NCBI GenBank assembly: GCA_002441345.1
Contig: DJVU01000072.1
Coordinates: 1,455-25,513 of the forward strand
Direction: 5' to 3'
Length of the DNA stretch: 24,059 nucleotides
From: Bacteroidales bacterium UBA6248
Lineage (GTDB): Bacteria > Bacteroidota > Bacteroidia > Bacteroidales > Lentimicrobiaceae
Every line of letters starts with the position of its first letter. Within the stretch, counting starts at the first letter, position 1. This document shows positions 1 through 6,576 of this stretch, piece by piece. Under the pieces are notes generated by a model. It made no database searches and had not been told where the DNA came from. It saw only the letters and a list, made by a program, of their open reading frames with translations. A program made the position numbers and the translations under genes.

Positions 1-322
1 AGGTGTAATCGATGATCTGGTCCGGGATCACCAGCGCGCCGGGTACATAGTCTTCGCGAATGCCACCGACCGAAGCCACCGATACAATGGCGCCAACCTT
101 TGCTTCCTTGAGCGCCCAGATGTTTGCCCGGTAATTCACCTTGTGCGGCGGAATCGTGTGGCCGTAGCCATGCCGCGCAAGAAACACGACCGGTTTGTTG
201 CACAGGGATCCGAACGTCAGCGCGCCGGAGGGCTCGCCGTACGGAGTGCGAACGACTTCGCGGCGGACGATTTCGAGGCTGGACAACTGTGTCAGGCCGG
301 TGCCGCCAATGATTGCGAGCAT
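1..322 (-). CDS. Methylthioadenosine/methylthioinosine phosphorylase-like protein, 5' part (runs off the window)
   Basis: The reverse strand is open from an ATG at 322 to the window edge (107 codons). The protein begins MLAIIGGTGL and then shows ARHGYGHTIPPHKVNYRANI and a conserved segment ending VIPDQIIDYT. These are the phosphate- and nucleoside-binding N-terminal motifs of the MTAP/purine nucleoside phosphorylase family, which cleaves methylthioadenosine or methylthioinosine for methionine and purine salvage in the cytoplasm. The sequence resembles the short-chain methylthioinosine phosphorylases of Proteobacteria most. A GGAG seven bases before the ATG is a good Shine-Dalgarno, unlike any gene further right. 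GC content is clearly higher than in the rest of the window. The active-site C-terminal half is outside the window, so adenosine and inosine specificity cannot be separated. It is divergent from typA. Family assignment is confident; its belonging to the same genome as the rest is doubtful. Confidence 0.85.
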   Translation of the reverse strand, partial: MLAIIGGTGLTQLSSLEIVRREVVRTPYGEPSGALTFGSLCNKPVVFLARHGYGHTIPPHKVNYRANIWALKEAKVGAIVSVASVGGIREDYVPGALVIPDQIIDYT

Positions 323-417
323 GGAATTTCTCCGCTTGAAAACGGCGCGGATTCTATCATGCGTCCGGATATGGGCCCCGCAAGCGTGCAGCCACGAAAT
401 GAGCTGGAGAATTCATG

Positions 418-444
418 TTGCGCCGCGATAGCACGTGTTAGAAT
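418..444 (+). promoter_or_regulatory. Possible sigma70-type promoter upstream of typA
   Basis: TTGCGC at 418-423 and TAGAAT at 439-444 are separated by 15 bases, shorter than ideal. They lie 30 bases before the typA ATG. This style of promoter fits the proteobacterial-looking left edge and not the TAnnTTTG promoters seen elsewhere. Weak on its own. Confidence 0.3.
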
Positions 445-473
445 GATCGACTTTTCAAAGACTTCCCTTACAC

Positions 474-2279
474 ATGTCCCGTTCCATCCGCAACATCGCA
501 ATTATTGCCCACGTTGACCACGGCAAGACCACCCTGGTTGATCGCATACTTCACCAGGTAAAGTTATTCCGTGAGAACCAGGATATGGGTGAACTTATTC
601 TCGACAGCAACGATCTGGAACGAGAGAGGGGGATCACCATCCTGGCCAAAAACGTTTCGGTTCGCTATAAGGGAATTAAAATCAACATCATTGACACACC
701 GGGACACAGCGATTTCGGTGGTGAGGTAGAGCGTGTTCTCAACATGGCCGATGGTGTGCTGCTTCTGGTAGATGCTTTTGAAGGCCCGATGCCCCAGACC
801 CGTTTTGTGCTGCAAAAAGCTCTGGCCCTGAACCTTAAACCCATAGTGGTAATTAACAAGGTAGATAAGCCCAACTGCGATCCCGAAGGTGTTCAGGAGT
901 CTGTATTTGATCTGATGTTTAATCTGGATGCCACCGAAGAACAGCTTAACTTCCCCACCGTTTATGGCTCCTCGAAAGAGGGATGGATGTCGGCTGACTG
1001 GAAAACACCGGCCGAGGACATCAGCTATCTGCTCGACACCATCATCGAGTACATCCCGGCTCCGGTTTTTCCGGAAGGCAACACCCAGATGCAGATAACT
1101 TCGCTTGATTATTCCTCTTATGTGGGACGAATTGCGGTTGGACGTCTATCCCGCGGCGTGCTGCGCTGGGGCATGAATGTTTCCCTGATTAAGCAGGACG
1201 GGCGGATATTCAAATCGAAGATTAAAGAACTCTACGTTTTTGAAGGGCTGGGCAAAGAAAAAATGAAATCCGATGTATATCCGGGCGAGATTTGCGCCAT
1301 CCTGGGTATTGATGACTTTGAAATCGGAGACACTGTTGCCGATTTTGAATCGCCCGATGCGCTGATGCCTTTGCAGATTGATGAGCCTACCATGAGCATG
1401 CTGTTCACCATCAACAACTCTCCATTTTACGGACGTGAAGGCAAGTTTGTAACTTCCCGCCATCTCAGGGAGCGGCTTTTTAAGGAAATTGAAAAAAATC
1501 TGGCGATGCGGATTGAGGAGACCGATTCGCCGGAAGCGCTGATGGTATTTGGAAGAGGCATTCTGCACCTTTCCATTCTTGTGGAAACCATGAGGCGCGA
1601 AGGATATGAACTGCAGCTTGGTCAGCCTCAGGTTATCATCAAAAAGATCGACGGCATCGATCATGAACCTGTTGAAGCACTTACGGTTCATGTACCGGAA
1701 GCCTTTTCGGGAAAAGTAATTGAACTGGTTACCCAGCGAAGGGGAGAGATCGTCTCCATTGACACAAAGGGCGACCGCATTCACCTTGAGTTTACCATCC
1801 CCTCGCGCGGCATTATCGGACTGCGTAACAACGTTCTTACTGCCACCGAAGGAGAAGCCATCATGGCTCACCGCTTCCTCGCATTCGAGCCCTGGAAAGG
1901 AGAGATTCAGGGCAGACGCAACGGATCGCTCATCTCCATGGAAACCGGACAGGCCATCGCCTATTCCATCGATAAGCTTCAGGACAGGGGAACCTTTTTT
2001 GTTCATCCCAACGAGGACGTTTATGCCGGACAGGTAATTGGTGAACAAATCCGGCCCGACGATTTGCTGGTGAATGTTACCAAAACGAAAAAACTGACCA
2101 ATGTGCGGGCTTCCGGCTCCGATGAAAAAATATTTATCGTACCGGCCGTTAAATTTTCTCTTGAAGAGGCCATGGAGTATATCGGGAAGGACGAATACCT
2201 CGAAGTTACGCCGCGCTCGCTCCGCCTTCGCAAGATAATTCTCGACGAACACGAACGCAAACGTGCTTCGAAAGTCTGA
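474..2279 (+). CDS. typA: Ribosome-associated translational GTPase TypA/BipA
   Basis: A 601-residue translation-factor GTPase of the EF-G-like TypA/BipA family. It binds the ribosome and supports ribosome assembly and stress or low-temperature growth. GTPase motifs are all present: G1 AHVDHGKT (12-19), G2 RGITI (52-56), G3 DTPGH (74-78) and G4 NKVD (128-131). The EF-G-like domains follow, and the C-terminal TypA domain ends in KKLTNVRASGSDE and a basic tail. Length is typical. From about residue 27 the sequence is Bacteroidetes-like (for example ELILDSNDLERERGITIL and NVSVRYKGIKINIIDTPGH). The first residues, MSRSIRNIAIIAHVDHGKTT, match the gammaproteobacterial style, and the upstream DNA is foreign in composition. 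The 5' ~75 bases may therefore not belong to this gene. No Shine-Dalgarno precedes the ATG. Confidence 0.95.
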   Translation: MSRSIRNIAIIAHVDHGKTTLVDRILHQVKLFRENQDMGELILDSNDLERERGITILAKNVSVRYKGIKINIIDTPGHSDFGGEVERVLNMADGVLLLVDAFEGPMPQTRFVLQKALALNLKPIVVINKVDKPNCDPEGVQESVFDLMFNLDATEEQLNFPTVYGSSKEGWMSADWKTPAEDISYLLDTIIEYIPAPVFPEGNTQMQITSLDYSSYVGRIAVGRLSRGVLRWGMNVSLIKQDGRIFKSKIKELYVFEGLGKEKMKSDVYPGEICAILGIDDFEIGDTVADFESPDALMPLQIDEPTMSMLFTINNSPFYGREGKFVTSRHLRERLFKEIEKNLAMRIEETDSPEALMVFGRGILHLSILVETMRREGYELQLGQPQVIIKKIDGIDHEPVEALTVHVPEAFSGKVIELVTQRRGEIVSIDTKGDRIHLEFTIPSRGIIGLRNNVLTATEGEAIMAHRFLAFEPWKGEIQGRRNGSLISMETGQAIAYSIDKLQDRGTFFVHPNEDVYAGQVIGEQIRPDDLLVNVTKTKKLTNVRASGSDEKIFIVPAVKFSLEEAMEYIGKDEYLEVTPRSLRLRKIILDEHERKRASKV

Positions 2280-2331
2280 ACCATGGCCTTACGGTACGGA
2301 GCGCGGGTAATTAGCCTCCGCCCTGCCCTGC

Positions 2332-2364
2332 TTGCCGAACCAGTGCTCGGTTTGACTACCTTTG
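2332..2364 (+). promoter_or_regulatory. Candidate Bacteroidetes promoter for the ureohydrolase-family gene
   Basis: TACCTTTG at 2357-2364 matches the Bacteroidetes -7 consensus TAnnTTTG. A TTG at 2332-2334 lies 22 bases upstream, slightly long for the usual 19-21. The predicted start site would leave a leader of roughly 20 bases before the ATG at 2393. Confidence 0.45.
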
Positions 2365-2392
2365 CATACGGTTAGTATCAAAACTTCACCTT

Positions 2393-3436
2393 ATGACTAA
2401 GGAAGAAATCATTGCCTCCTTCGATCCCAATGCCGCTGCTGCCGGTTCGGCCGGAATTTTCGGCCTTCCTTTCGGGGCTCAGCACGCCGATGTCATCGTT
2501 ATTCCCGTACCCTGGGAAGTCACCGTAAGCTTTGGCTCCGGTACCGGGGAAGGCCCCGATGCAATGTTTGAAGCTTCATCGCAGGTAGACCTGCATCATC
2601 CCGATTTCCCTGAATTGTGGAAGCGCGGCATCTTTATGGACACTTGTCCGGATGACCTTATCTCGCTCGGCCGTAGAGCGAAGGATATGGCCGGCGATAT
2701 CATCGCAGCGCTTGAAGAGGGGGAAGACATACAAACCAATTCCGTACTTCTCGATAAGCTGGAGCGCGTTAACGATGCATCCGCACGTATGAACGAGTGG
2801 GTTAAAGAGCGTTCAGCTTACTGGAAAAAACAAGGCAAACTGGTTGGTCTTGCCGGTGGCGATCATAGTATTCCTCTGGGCTATATTCAATTACAGGGCG
2901 GGTTGCATCAAAAATTCGGCATCCTGCACATCGATGCGCACATGGATTTACGAAAAGCATATGAAGGCTTTACGTATTCGCATGCATCCATATTCTACAA
3001 TGCAATGGAATCCGTTCCTCAGATACAAAGCCTCGTTCAGGTGGGAATCCGGGACTTCTGCGAGCAGGAGCTGAACTATTCGAAGCAACTTAAGGAAAGG
3101 ATTTCCGTTTTCACCGACCGTTCGGTTCGAAGCCGGATGTTCCGTGGCGAAAACTGGGATGCATTGTGCAATGAAATCGTAAACAAACTTCCCGAAAAGG
3201 TACACATCAGCCTCGACATCGACGGACTGAATCCATCGCTCTGTCCGAACACAGGAACTCCAGTTCCCGGCGGACTGGAGTATGAAGAACTCATGCATCT
3301 GCTGAACACACTAAAACGCAGCGGCCGCGAAATCATCGGATTCGACCTCTGCGAAGTATCGCCAGGAGTAAATGGCTGGGATGGCAACGTAGGAGCCCGC
3401 GTGCTTTTTCACCTTTGCGGGATGCTCGCCGGCTGA
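2393..3436 (+). CDS. Arginase/agmatinase-family ureohydrolase (formimidoylglutamase-type possible)
   Basis: A 347-residue binuclear-manganese ureohydrolase-family enzyme, cytoplasmic, expected to hydrolyse a guanidino-type substrate such as arginine, agmatine or formimidoylglutamate. The three metal-binding motifs are present: GGDHS (155-159), DAHMD (181-185) and SLDID (273-277), giving all expected His/Asp ligands. The usual DP after motif three is NP here (SLDIDGLNP), and the following P-[GSA] position reads PN rather than PG, so the substrate loop is a little unusual. There is a long N-terminal region of about 30 residues before the first core strand. It stands alone between typA and a lipoprotein gene, with its own promoter-like element, so context does not reveal the substrate. 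Family call is strong; substrate is not assigned. Confidence 0.85.
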   Translation: MTKEEIIASFDPNAAAAGSAGIFGLPFGAQHADVIVIPVPWEVTVSFGSGTGEGPDAMFEASSQVDLHHPDFPELWKRGIFMDTCPDDLISLGRRAKDMAGDIIAALEEGEDIQTNSVLLDKLERVNDASARMNEWVKERSAYWKKQGKLVGLAGGDHSIPLGYIQLQGGLHQKFGILHIDAHMDLRKAYEGFTYSHASIFYNAMESVPQIQSLVQVGIRDFCEQELNYSKQLKERISVFTDRSVRSRMFRGENWDALCNEIVNKLPEKVHISLDIDGLNPSLCPNTGTPVPGGLEYEELMHLLNTLKRSGREIIGFDLCEVSPGVNGWDGNVGARVLFHLCGMLAG

Positions 3437-3827
3437 TTTTACAGAAAGAATGTCTTTCATTCGATTCCATAAAGGGCAACCTTCGTAAGCGAATTGTTTT
3501 TGGTTGAAGACGCTCCCCTTCCCGGTTCTTTTCCGGACGGAAGTCATACCACTTTTTCCAATTCACTGCCGTATCTGTGGAATCCCCGCCACAGTCTGAG
3601 CAGATTCAGGGATTTTTCCACACCTCTTAACGCGCTAAAACACAGCAGTAGCTTAAAGCTAATACAGGTGCTTATTCGGAAAAAAAATCATATTTATATA
3701 CCTGATTTTCAATCTATAAACACGATTAAACCGACCCCTTGGCTTCTTCCCGGGCACAGTGGCAGTATCGTTTATGGAATGGAAATTGAAACAATGCAGG
3801 CAACAAACACTAAAAACCAACTATACT
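3437..3827. other. 391-bp intergenic region, no gene recognised
   Basis: No convincing coding sequence on either strand; the open frames here have no recognisable motifs. It contains a small hairpin with a 6-bp stem (CTGTGG 3575-3580, CCACAG 3589-3594) without a T-tract, and a short palindrome TAGCTTAAAGCTA near 3651. No clean TAnnTTTG element was found close to the lipoprotein start at 3828. Confidence 0.5.
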
Positions 3828-4622
3828 ATGAAAAGAGCAAAATTCGTAATCCTGTTCGCTATTGTTGCATTGTCGGGTTTAATTCTCAGTTCCTGCGAGA
3901 AAGACAACAACACCTCTGAAGGCAAGGCCACGGTACAGCTGATGCTTACCGATGCGCCGGCTGCATATGATGCCGTTAATATTGATATTCAGGAAGTAAT
4001 GCTCCACACCGAAACGGAAGGATGGGTATCGGTAGCCATTGAAAATCCGGGAGTATATAACCTGCTTGAATTCAGCAACGGTTTGGATGTATTGTTAGGA
4101 ACCATTGAGGTAGCACCCGGTACGCTTTCGCAGATGCGTCTGGTACTTGGAAGTGAAAATTCAGTGGTTGTAGAGGGTGTTGAATACCCCCTGACAATTC
4201 CATCGGGCTCAACTTCAGGCCTTAAACTTAACCTTCACAGCGAGTTGGAAGGCGGATATTTTTACAGGTTCTGGATCGACTTTGATGCTGCACGTTCGGT
4301 ACATATGACCGGTAACGGCAAATACATGCTCAAGCCGGTTATCCGTATGTTCACGGAAGCATCCTCCGGTGCAATTGCCGGAAATGTATTTCCTTCAGAA
4401 TTTGCCCCTGTTGTCACGGTTTACAATGAAACCGATACCCTTGCTACCTTCCCGGCAGCCGATGGTCATTTCATGATCGCAGGCGTACCGGAAGGCACAT
4501 GGACGGTTTCGTTCAGCTCCATACTCGACCCGCTACCAATTGTGGAAATCATTGTGCCCGACGTTGTTGTGGTAAAAGGTGAAACCACTGTAATGGCAGA
4601 TATAACACTGCTGCCCATCTGA
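3828..4622 (+). CDS. DUF4382 lipoprotein (copy 1)
   Basis: A 264-residue exported lipoprotein. I chose the ATG at 3828 over an upstream in-frame one because it starts a clean lipoprotein signal peptide: MKRAK, a hydrophobic core, then the lipobox LSSC with Cys23, followed by acidic residues. The body starts ATVQLMLTDAPAAYDAVNID and continues through VYNLLEF and GTLSQMRLVLG, typical of DUF4382 (residues ~33-175). A second beta-sandwich module follows (IAGNVFPSE to the end), resembling carboxypeptidase-regulatory folds. DUF4382 proteins are common Bacteroidetes surface lipoproteins of unknown function. A paralogue is encoded at 21784-22626. A strong terminator follows immediately, so the gene is probably monocistronic. 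Confidence 0.85.
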   Translation: MKRAKFVILFAIVALSGLILSSCEKDNNTSEGKATVQLMLTDAPAAYDAVNIDIQEVMLHTETEGWVSVAIENPGVYNLLEFSNGLDVLLGTIEVAPGTLSQMRLVLGSENSVVVEGVEYPLTIPSGSTSGLKLNLHSELEGGYFYRFWIDFDAARSVHMTGNGKYMLKPVIRMFTEASSGAIAGNVFPSEFAPVVTVYNETDTLATFPAADGHFMIAGVPEGTWTVSFSSILDPLPIVEIIVPDVVVVKGETTVMADITLLPI

Positions 4623-4673
4623 ACGGAGCAGCCATATCCCGGTATAATAACCGGTAGCTGATGACAGGAATTT

Positions 4674-4709
4674 AAGAGAGGCAATCGTAATGGTTGCCTC
4701 TCTTTTTTT
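4674..4709 (+). terminator. Strong intrinsic terminator after the DUF4382 gene
   Basis: A perfect 11-bp stem, AAGAGAGGCAA (4674-4684) with TTGCCTCTCTT (4694-4704), has a 9-base loop and runs into a T-tract to 4709. It isolates the lipoprotein gene from the downstream ArsR operon. Confidence 0.88.
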
Positions 4710-4730
4710 AAAAAAAACCCTCCGGAGTTA

Positions 4731-4760
4731 TTGTTTTGTAAATCCGTATTCGTACTTTTG
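4731..4760 (+). promoter_or_regulatory. Bacteroidetes promoter of the ArsR operon
   Basis: TTG at 4731-4733 and TACTTTTG at 4753-4760, 19 bases apart, match the Bacteroidetes TTTG-N19-21-TAnnTTTG consensus. The predicted start lies about 10 bases before the regulator ATG. Confidence 0.7.
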
Positions 4761-4763
4761 TTT

Positions 4764-4782
4764 CGCCATTCGACGAAATGCG
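4764..4782 (+). promoter_or_regulatory. Possible ArsR operator (imperfect palindrome at the start site)
   Basis: CGCCATTCGACGAAATGCG is an imperfect inverted repeat, CATT-cgacg-AAATG with flanking CG pairs. It begins 3 bases after the -7 element and covers the predicted transcription start and the regulator's ATG. Autorepression at such a site would be normal for an ArsR family member. Inferred only from symmetry and position. Confidence 0.35.
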
Positions 4783-5095
4783 AAATGAAATGACAAAAAC
4801 GACCATTTATACAGAAGAACAGCAGCAGATTGCCCGGTTTGCGAAAGCGCTGTCGCATCCGGTAAGGGTTTACATTCTGGATTACATCAGCAGCAACACT
4901 AAAACCTGCTGTTACAGCGGCGACCTGCACGATATGCTCGACATTGCCAGGTCCACGCTTTCGGAGCACCTGAAGGAACTGAAAAGAGCCGAACTGATAC
5001 AGGGAGAAATCAATCCGCCTTATATTAAATACTGCATCAATCGTGAAAACTGGAAAAAAGCAAGGGAATTGTTCTCGGGCTTTTTTGCCGATTGA
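4778..5095 (+). CDS. ArsR/SmtB-family winged-helix repressor
   Basis: A 105-residue dimeric metal/thiol-responsive DNA-binding protein expected to repress the operon it heads. The core reads AKALSHPVRVYILDYI, then a vicinal cysteine pair in KTCCYSGDL (Cys44-Cys45). The helix-turn-helix follows, with STLSEHLKELKRAELI as recognition helix, then the beta-wing IQGEINPPYIKYCINR. The canonical ArsR sensor is a Cys-x-Cys in the same helix (ELCVCDL). Here the pair is adjacent, so the inducer (trivalent arsenical, another thiophilic compound, or redox state) is not certain. A start at Met5 (4790) is also possible. Four genes follow on the same strand with short gaps. Confidence 0.85.
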   Translation: MRNEMTKTTIYTEEQQQIARFAKALSHPVRVYILDYISSNTKTCCYSGDLHDMLDIARSTLSEHLKELKRAELIQGEINPPYIKYCINRENWKKARELFSGFFAD

Positions 5096-5159
5096 AAACT
5101 GCGTGCGACCTTCTCAGCGTTCGTAAACAAAACCTCAGAAACCAAATAACAGACAAACA

Positions 5160-5393
5160 ATGGAAATCAAAGTTCTGGGACCAGGTTGTCCCAATTGCAA
5201 AATCCTCGAAAAACGGGTACGCGACGTGGTCGGCAGACTTAAGCTCGAGGCCGATGTCAGCAAAGTAGAAGACATCATGGAGATTATGGCCTATAATGTT
5301 ATTAAGACTCCCGCTCTGGTTGTCGACGGGGAGGTTGTAGTAAAGGGCCGTCTCCCATCCGAAGCTGAAATTGAAACATTTCTGACCAAATAA
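5160..5393 (+). CDS. Small thioredoxin-like protein (redox-active disulfide protein 2 type)
   Basis: A 77-residue single-domain thioredoxin fold without a signal peptide, so cytoplasmic. The active site is GPGCPNC with cysteines 11 and 14. The cis-proline region follows as KTPALVVDGEVVVKG. This is the Thioredoxin_3 or 'redox-active disulfide protein 2' type, often encoded beside permeases of the ArsP family. It corresponds in position to the small thiol protein (ArsE-like) of arsEFG-type clusters. It is the second gene of the ArsR operon, 64 bases after the regulator and 8 bases before the next gene. Likely a reductant for the neighbouring membrane protein. Confidence 0.85.
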   Translation: MEIKVLGPGCPNCKILEKRVRDVVGRLKLEADVSKVEDIMEIMAYNVIKTPALVVDGEVVVKGRLPSEAEIETFLTK

Positions 5394-5401
5394 CAATCAA
5401 T

Positions 5402-5827
5402 ATGAGAAAACTTATTTTATTTATGACTCTTGCCTTTGCAGGGATTCTGATGATGTCATGCTCCCCAAGGCAAGCCACTGAAAACGCGGATGTTACCGAG
5501 TTGCCCGAAAGTGAGATCATGGTTTACTACTTTCATAACGAGAGACGCTGTGCAACCTGCGAAGCTGTTGAAGCAGAAACTAAAGCCGCTCTTGAAAAGT
5601 ACTATCCGGAAGAATTGAAAGATGGAAAAATTGCCTTCGTTTCGCTGAATCTGGAAGAAACCACCGGAGCTGAGATTGCCGGACGTTTTCAGATTGCTTC
5701 ACAGGCATTAATTATAGTTAAGGGCGAAGATCTGAAGGACATCACCAGTGAAGGATTCCTCTATGCCAGAACTGCACCCGATAAGCTTTACGATGCGGTG
5801 AAAAGTTCTGTCGATTCAATGCTATAA
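5402..5827 (+). CDS. Exported thioredoxin-like lipoprotein, ArsF-like
   Basis: A 141-residue protein with a lipoprotein signal peptide (MRKLILFMTLAFAGILMMSC, lipid-modified Cys20) and then a thioredoxin-like domain. That domain begins IMVYYFHNERRCATCEAVE and has a CATC active-site pair (Cys50, Cys53). It matches the Bacteroidetes family annotated as ArsF-like ('nitrophenyl compound nitroreductase subunit'), a name borrowed from the Shewanella arsEFG aromatic-arsenical system. The signal peptide places it outside the inner membrane, which fits a periplasmic thiol carrier better than a cytosolic nitroreductase. It lies 8 bases from the thioredoxin gene and from the membrane protein gene, clearly one transcript. 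Confidence 0.8.
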   Translation: MRKLILFMTLAFAGILMMSCSPRQATENADVTELPESEIMVYYFHNERRCATCEAVEAETKAALEKYYPEELKDGKIAFVSLNLEETTGAEIAGRFQIASQALIIVKGEDLKDITSEGFLYARTAPDKLYDAVKSSVDSML

Positions 5828-5835
5828 GCCTTGCT

Positions 5836-6531
5836 ATGGAATTTCTTCAAACCTGGCTCGAACATTCGGAATACGGGGTACTTACCGCACTTTTACTGGG
5901 ACTGATGACAGCCATCAGTCCCTGCCCCCTGGCAACCAACATCTCCGCCATCGGCTTCATAAGCCGCAATCTTGAAAACCGTAACAAGGTATTCCTCAAC
6001 GGAATTGTTTATACGTTAGGACGGACATTCTCCTACACTTTACTGGGTGTTATCATCTATTTTGGTGCCAGTCAGTTCTCCATTGCCCGTTTTGTACAGA
6101 GCTGGGGGGAAAAGCTGCTGGGTCCGGCTCTGATTATAATCGGCCTGTTTATGCTTGATTTTATTAAGCTTAACATTCCCGGATTGAAAATCAGCGAGCG
6201 TATGGAGCAAAAATCCATGAGCAGTTACTGGAGCATGTTTCTTATAGGCGTTCTCTTTGCCCTGGCTTTTTGTCCTTACAGCGGCGTTCTCTATTTCGGA
6301 ATGCTGATGCCACTGACCGTTGCCAGCCCTTCTGGCTTGTTTTTACCCCTTATTTTTGCCATTGCCACCGGTTTACCGGTTATCATTTTTGCCTGGCTGC
6401 TGGCTTACGCCGTTGGCAATGTTGCTCAGGCTTATAACCGGATTAAAACGTTTGAACGCTGGTTTCGAAGAGTTGTGGCAGTTTTGTTTATAGGGGTCGG
6501 CATCTATTTCGTTATCATTTTCTTCTTCTGA
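5836..6531 (+). CDS. DsbD/CcdA-like membrane protein, ArsG-like
   Basis: A 231-residue polytopic membrane protein with about six hydrophobic segments. Two halves each carry a conserved Cys-Pro: AISPCPLATNIS (Cys30) in the first and ALAFCPYSG (Cys146) in the second. That is the DsbD/CcdA arrangement, in which two buried cysteines pass electrons across the membrane. Bacteroidetes homologues are annotated as ArsG-type aromatic aminobenzylarsenical efflux permeases. Both roles are possible, but the retained cysteines and the thioredoxin-like partners on either side favour thiol transfer. It is the fourth gene of the operon, 8 bases after the lipoprotein. Confidence 0.82.
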   Translation: MEFLQTWLEHSEYGVLTALLLGLMTAISPCPLATNISAIGFISRNLENRNKVFLNGIVYTLGRTFSYTLLGVIIYFGASQFSIARFVQSWGEKLLGPALIIIGLFMLDFIKLNIPGLKISERMEQKSMSSYWSMFLIGVLFALAFCPYSGVLYFGMLMPLTVASPSGLFLPLIFAIATGLPVIIFAWLLAYAVGNVAQAYNRIKTFERWFRRVVAVLFIGVGIYFVIIFFF

Positions 6532-6576
6532 ATAAACTAAAGCCGGGAATGATCCGGCAATTAAATAATACAGGTC

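Noticed and set aside
143..517. Forward-strand open frame of 124 codons at the left edge
   Set aside because: It is antisense to the phosphorylase, whose reverse-strand motifs are unmistakable, and it overlaps the start of typA.
1146..2252. Long reverse-strand open frame of 368 codons inside typA
   Set aside because: It is antisense to a complete, highly conserved typA and has no recognisable motif; it is a shadow of typA codon usage.
4639..4654. TATAAT-like sequence within CCGGTATAATAACCGG
   Set aside because: It is a small palindrome between a stop codon and a strong terminator, with no -35 partner; the following gene has a clear Bacteroidetes promoter downstream of the terminator.
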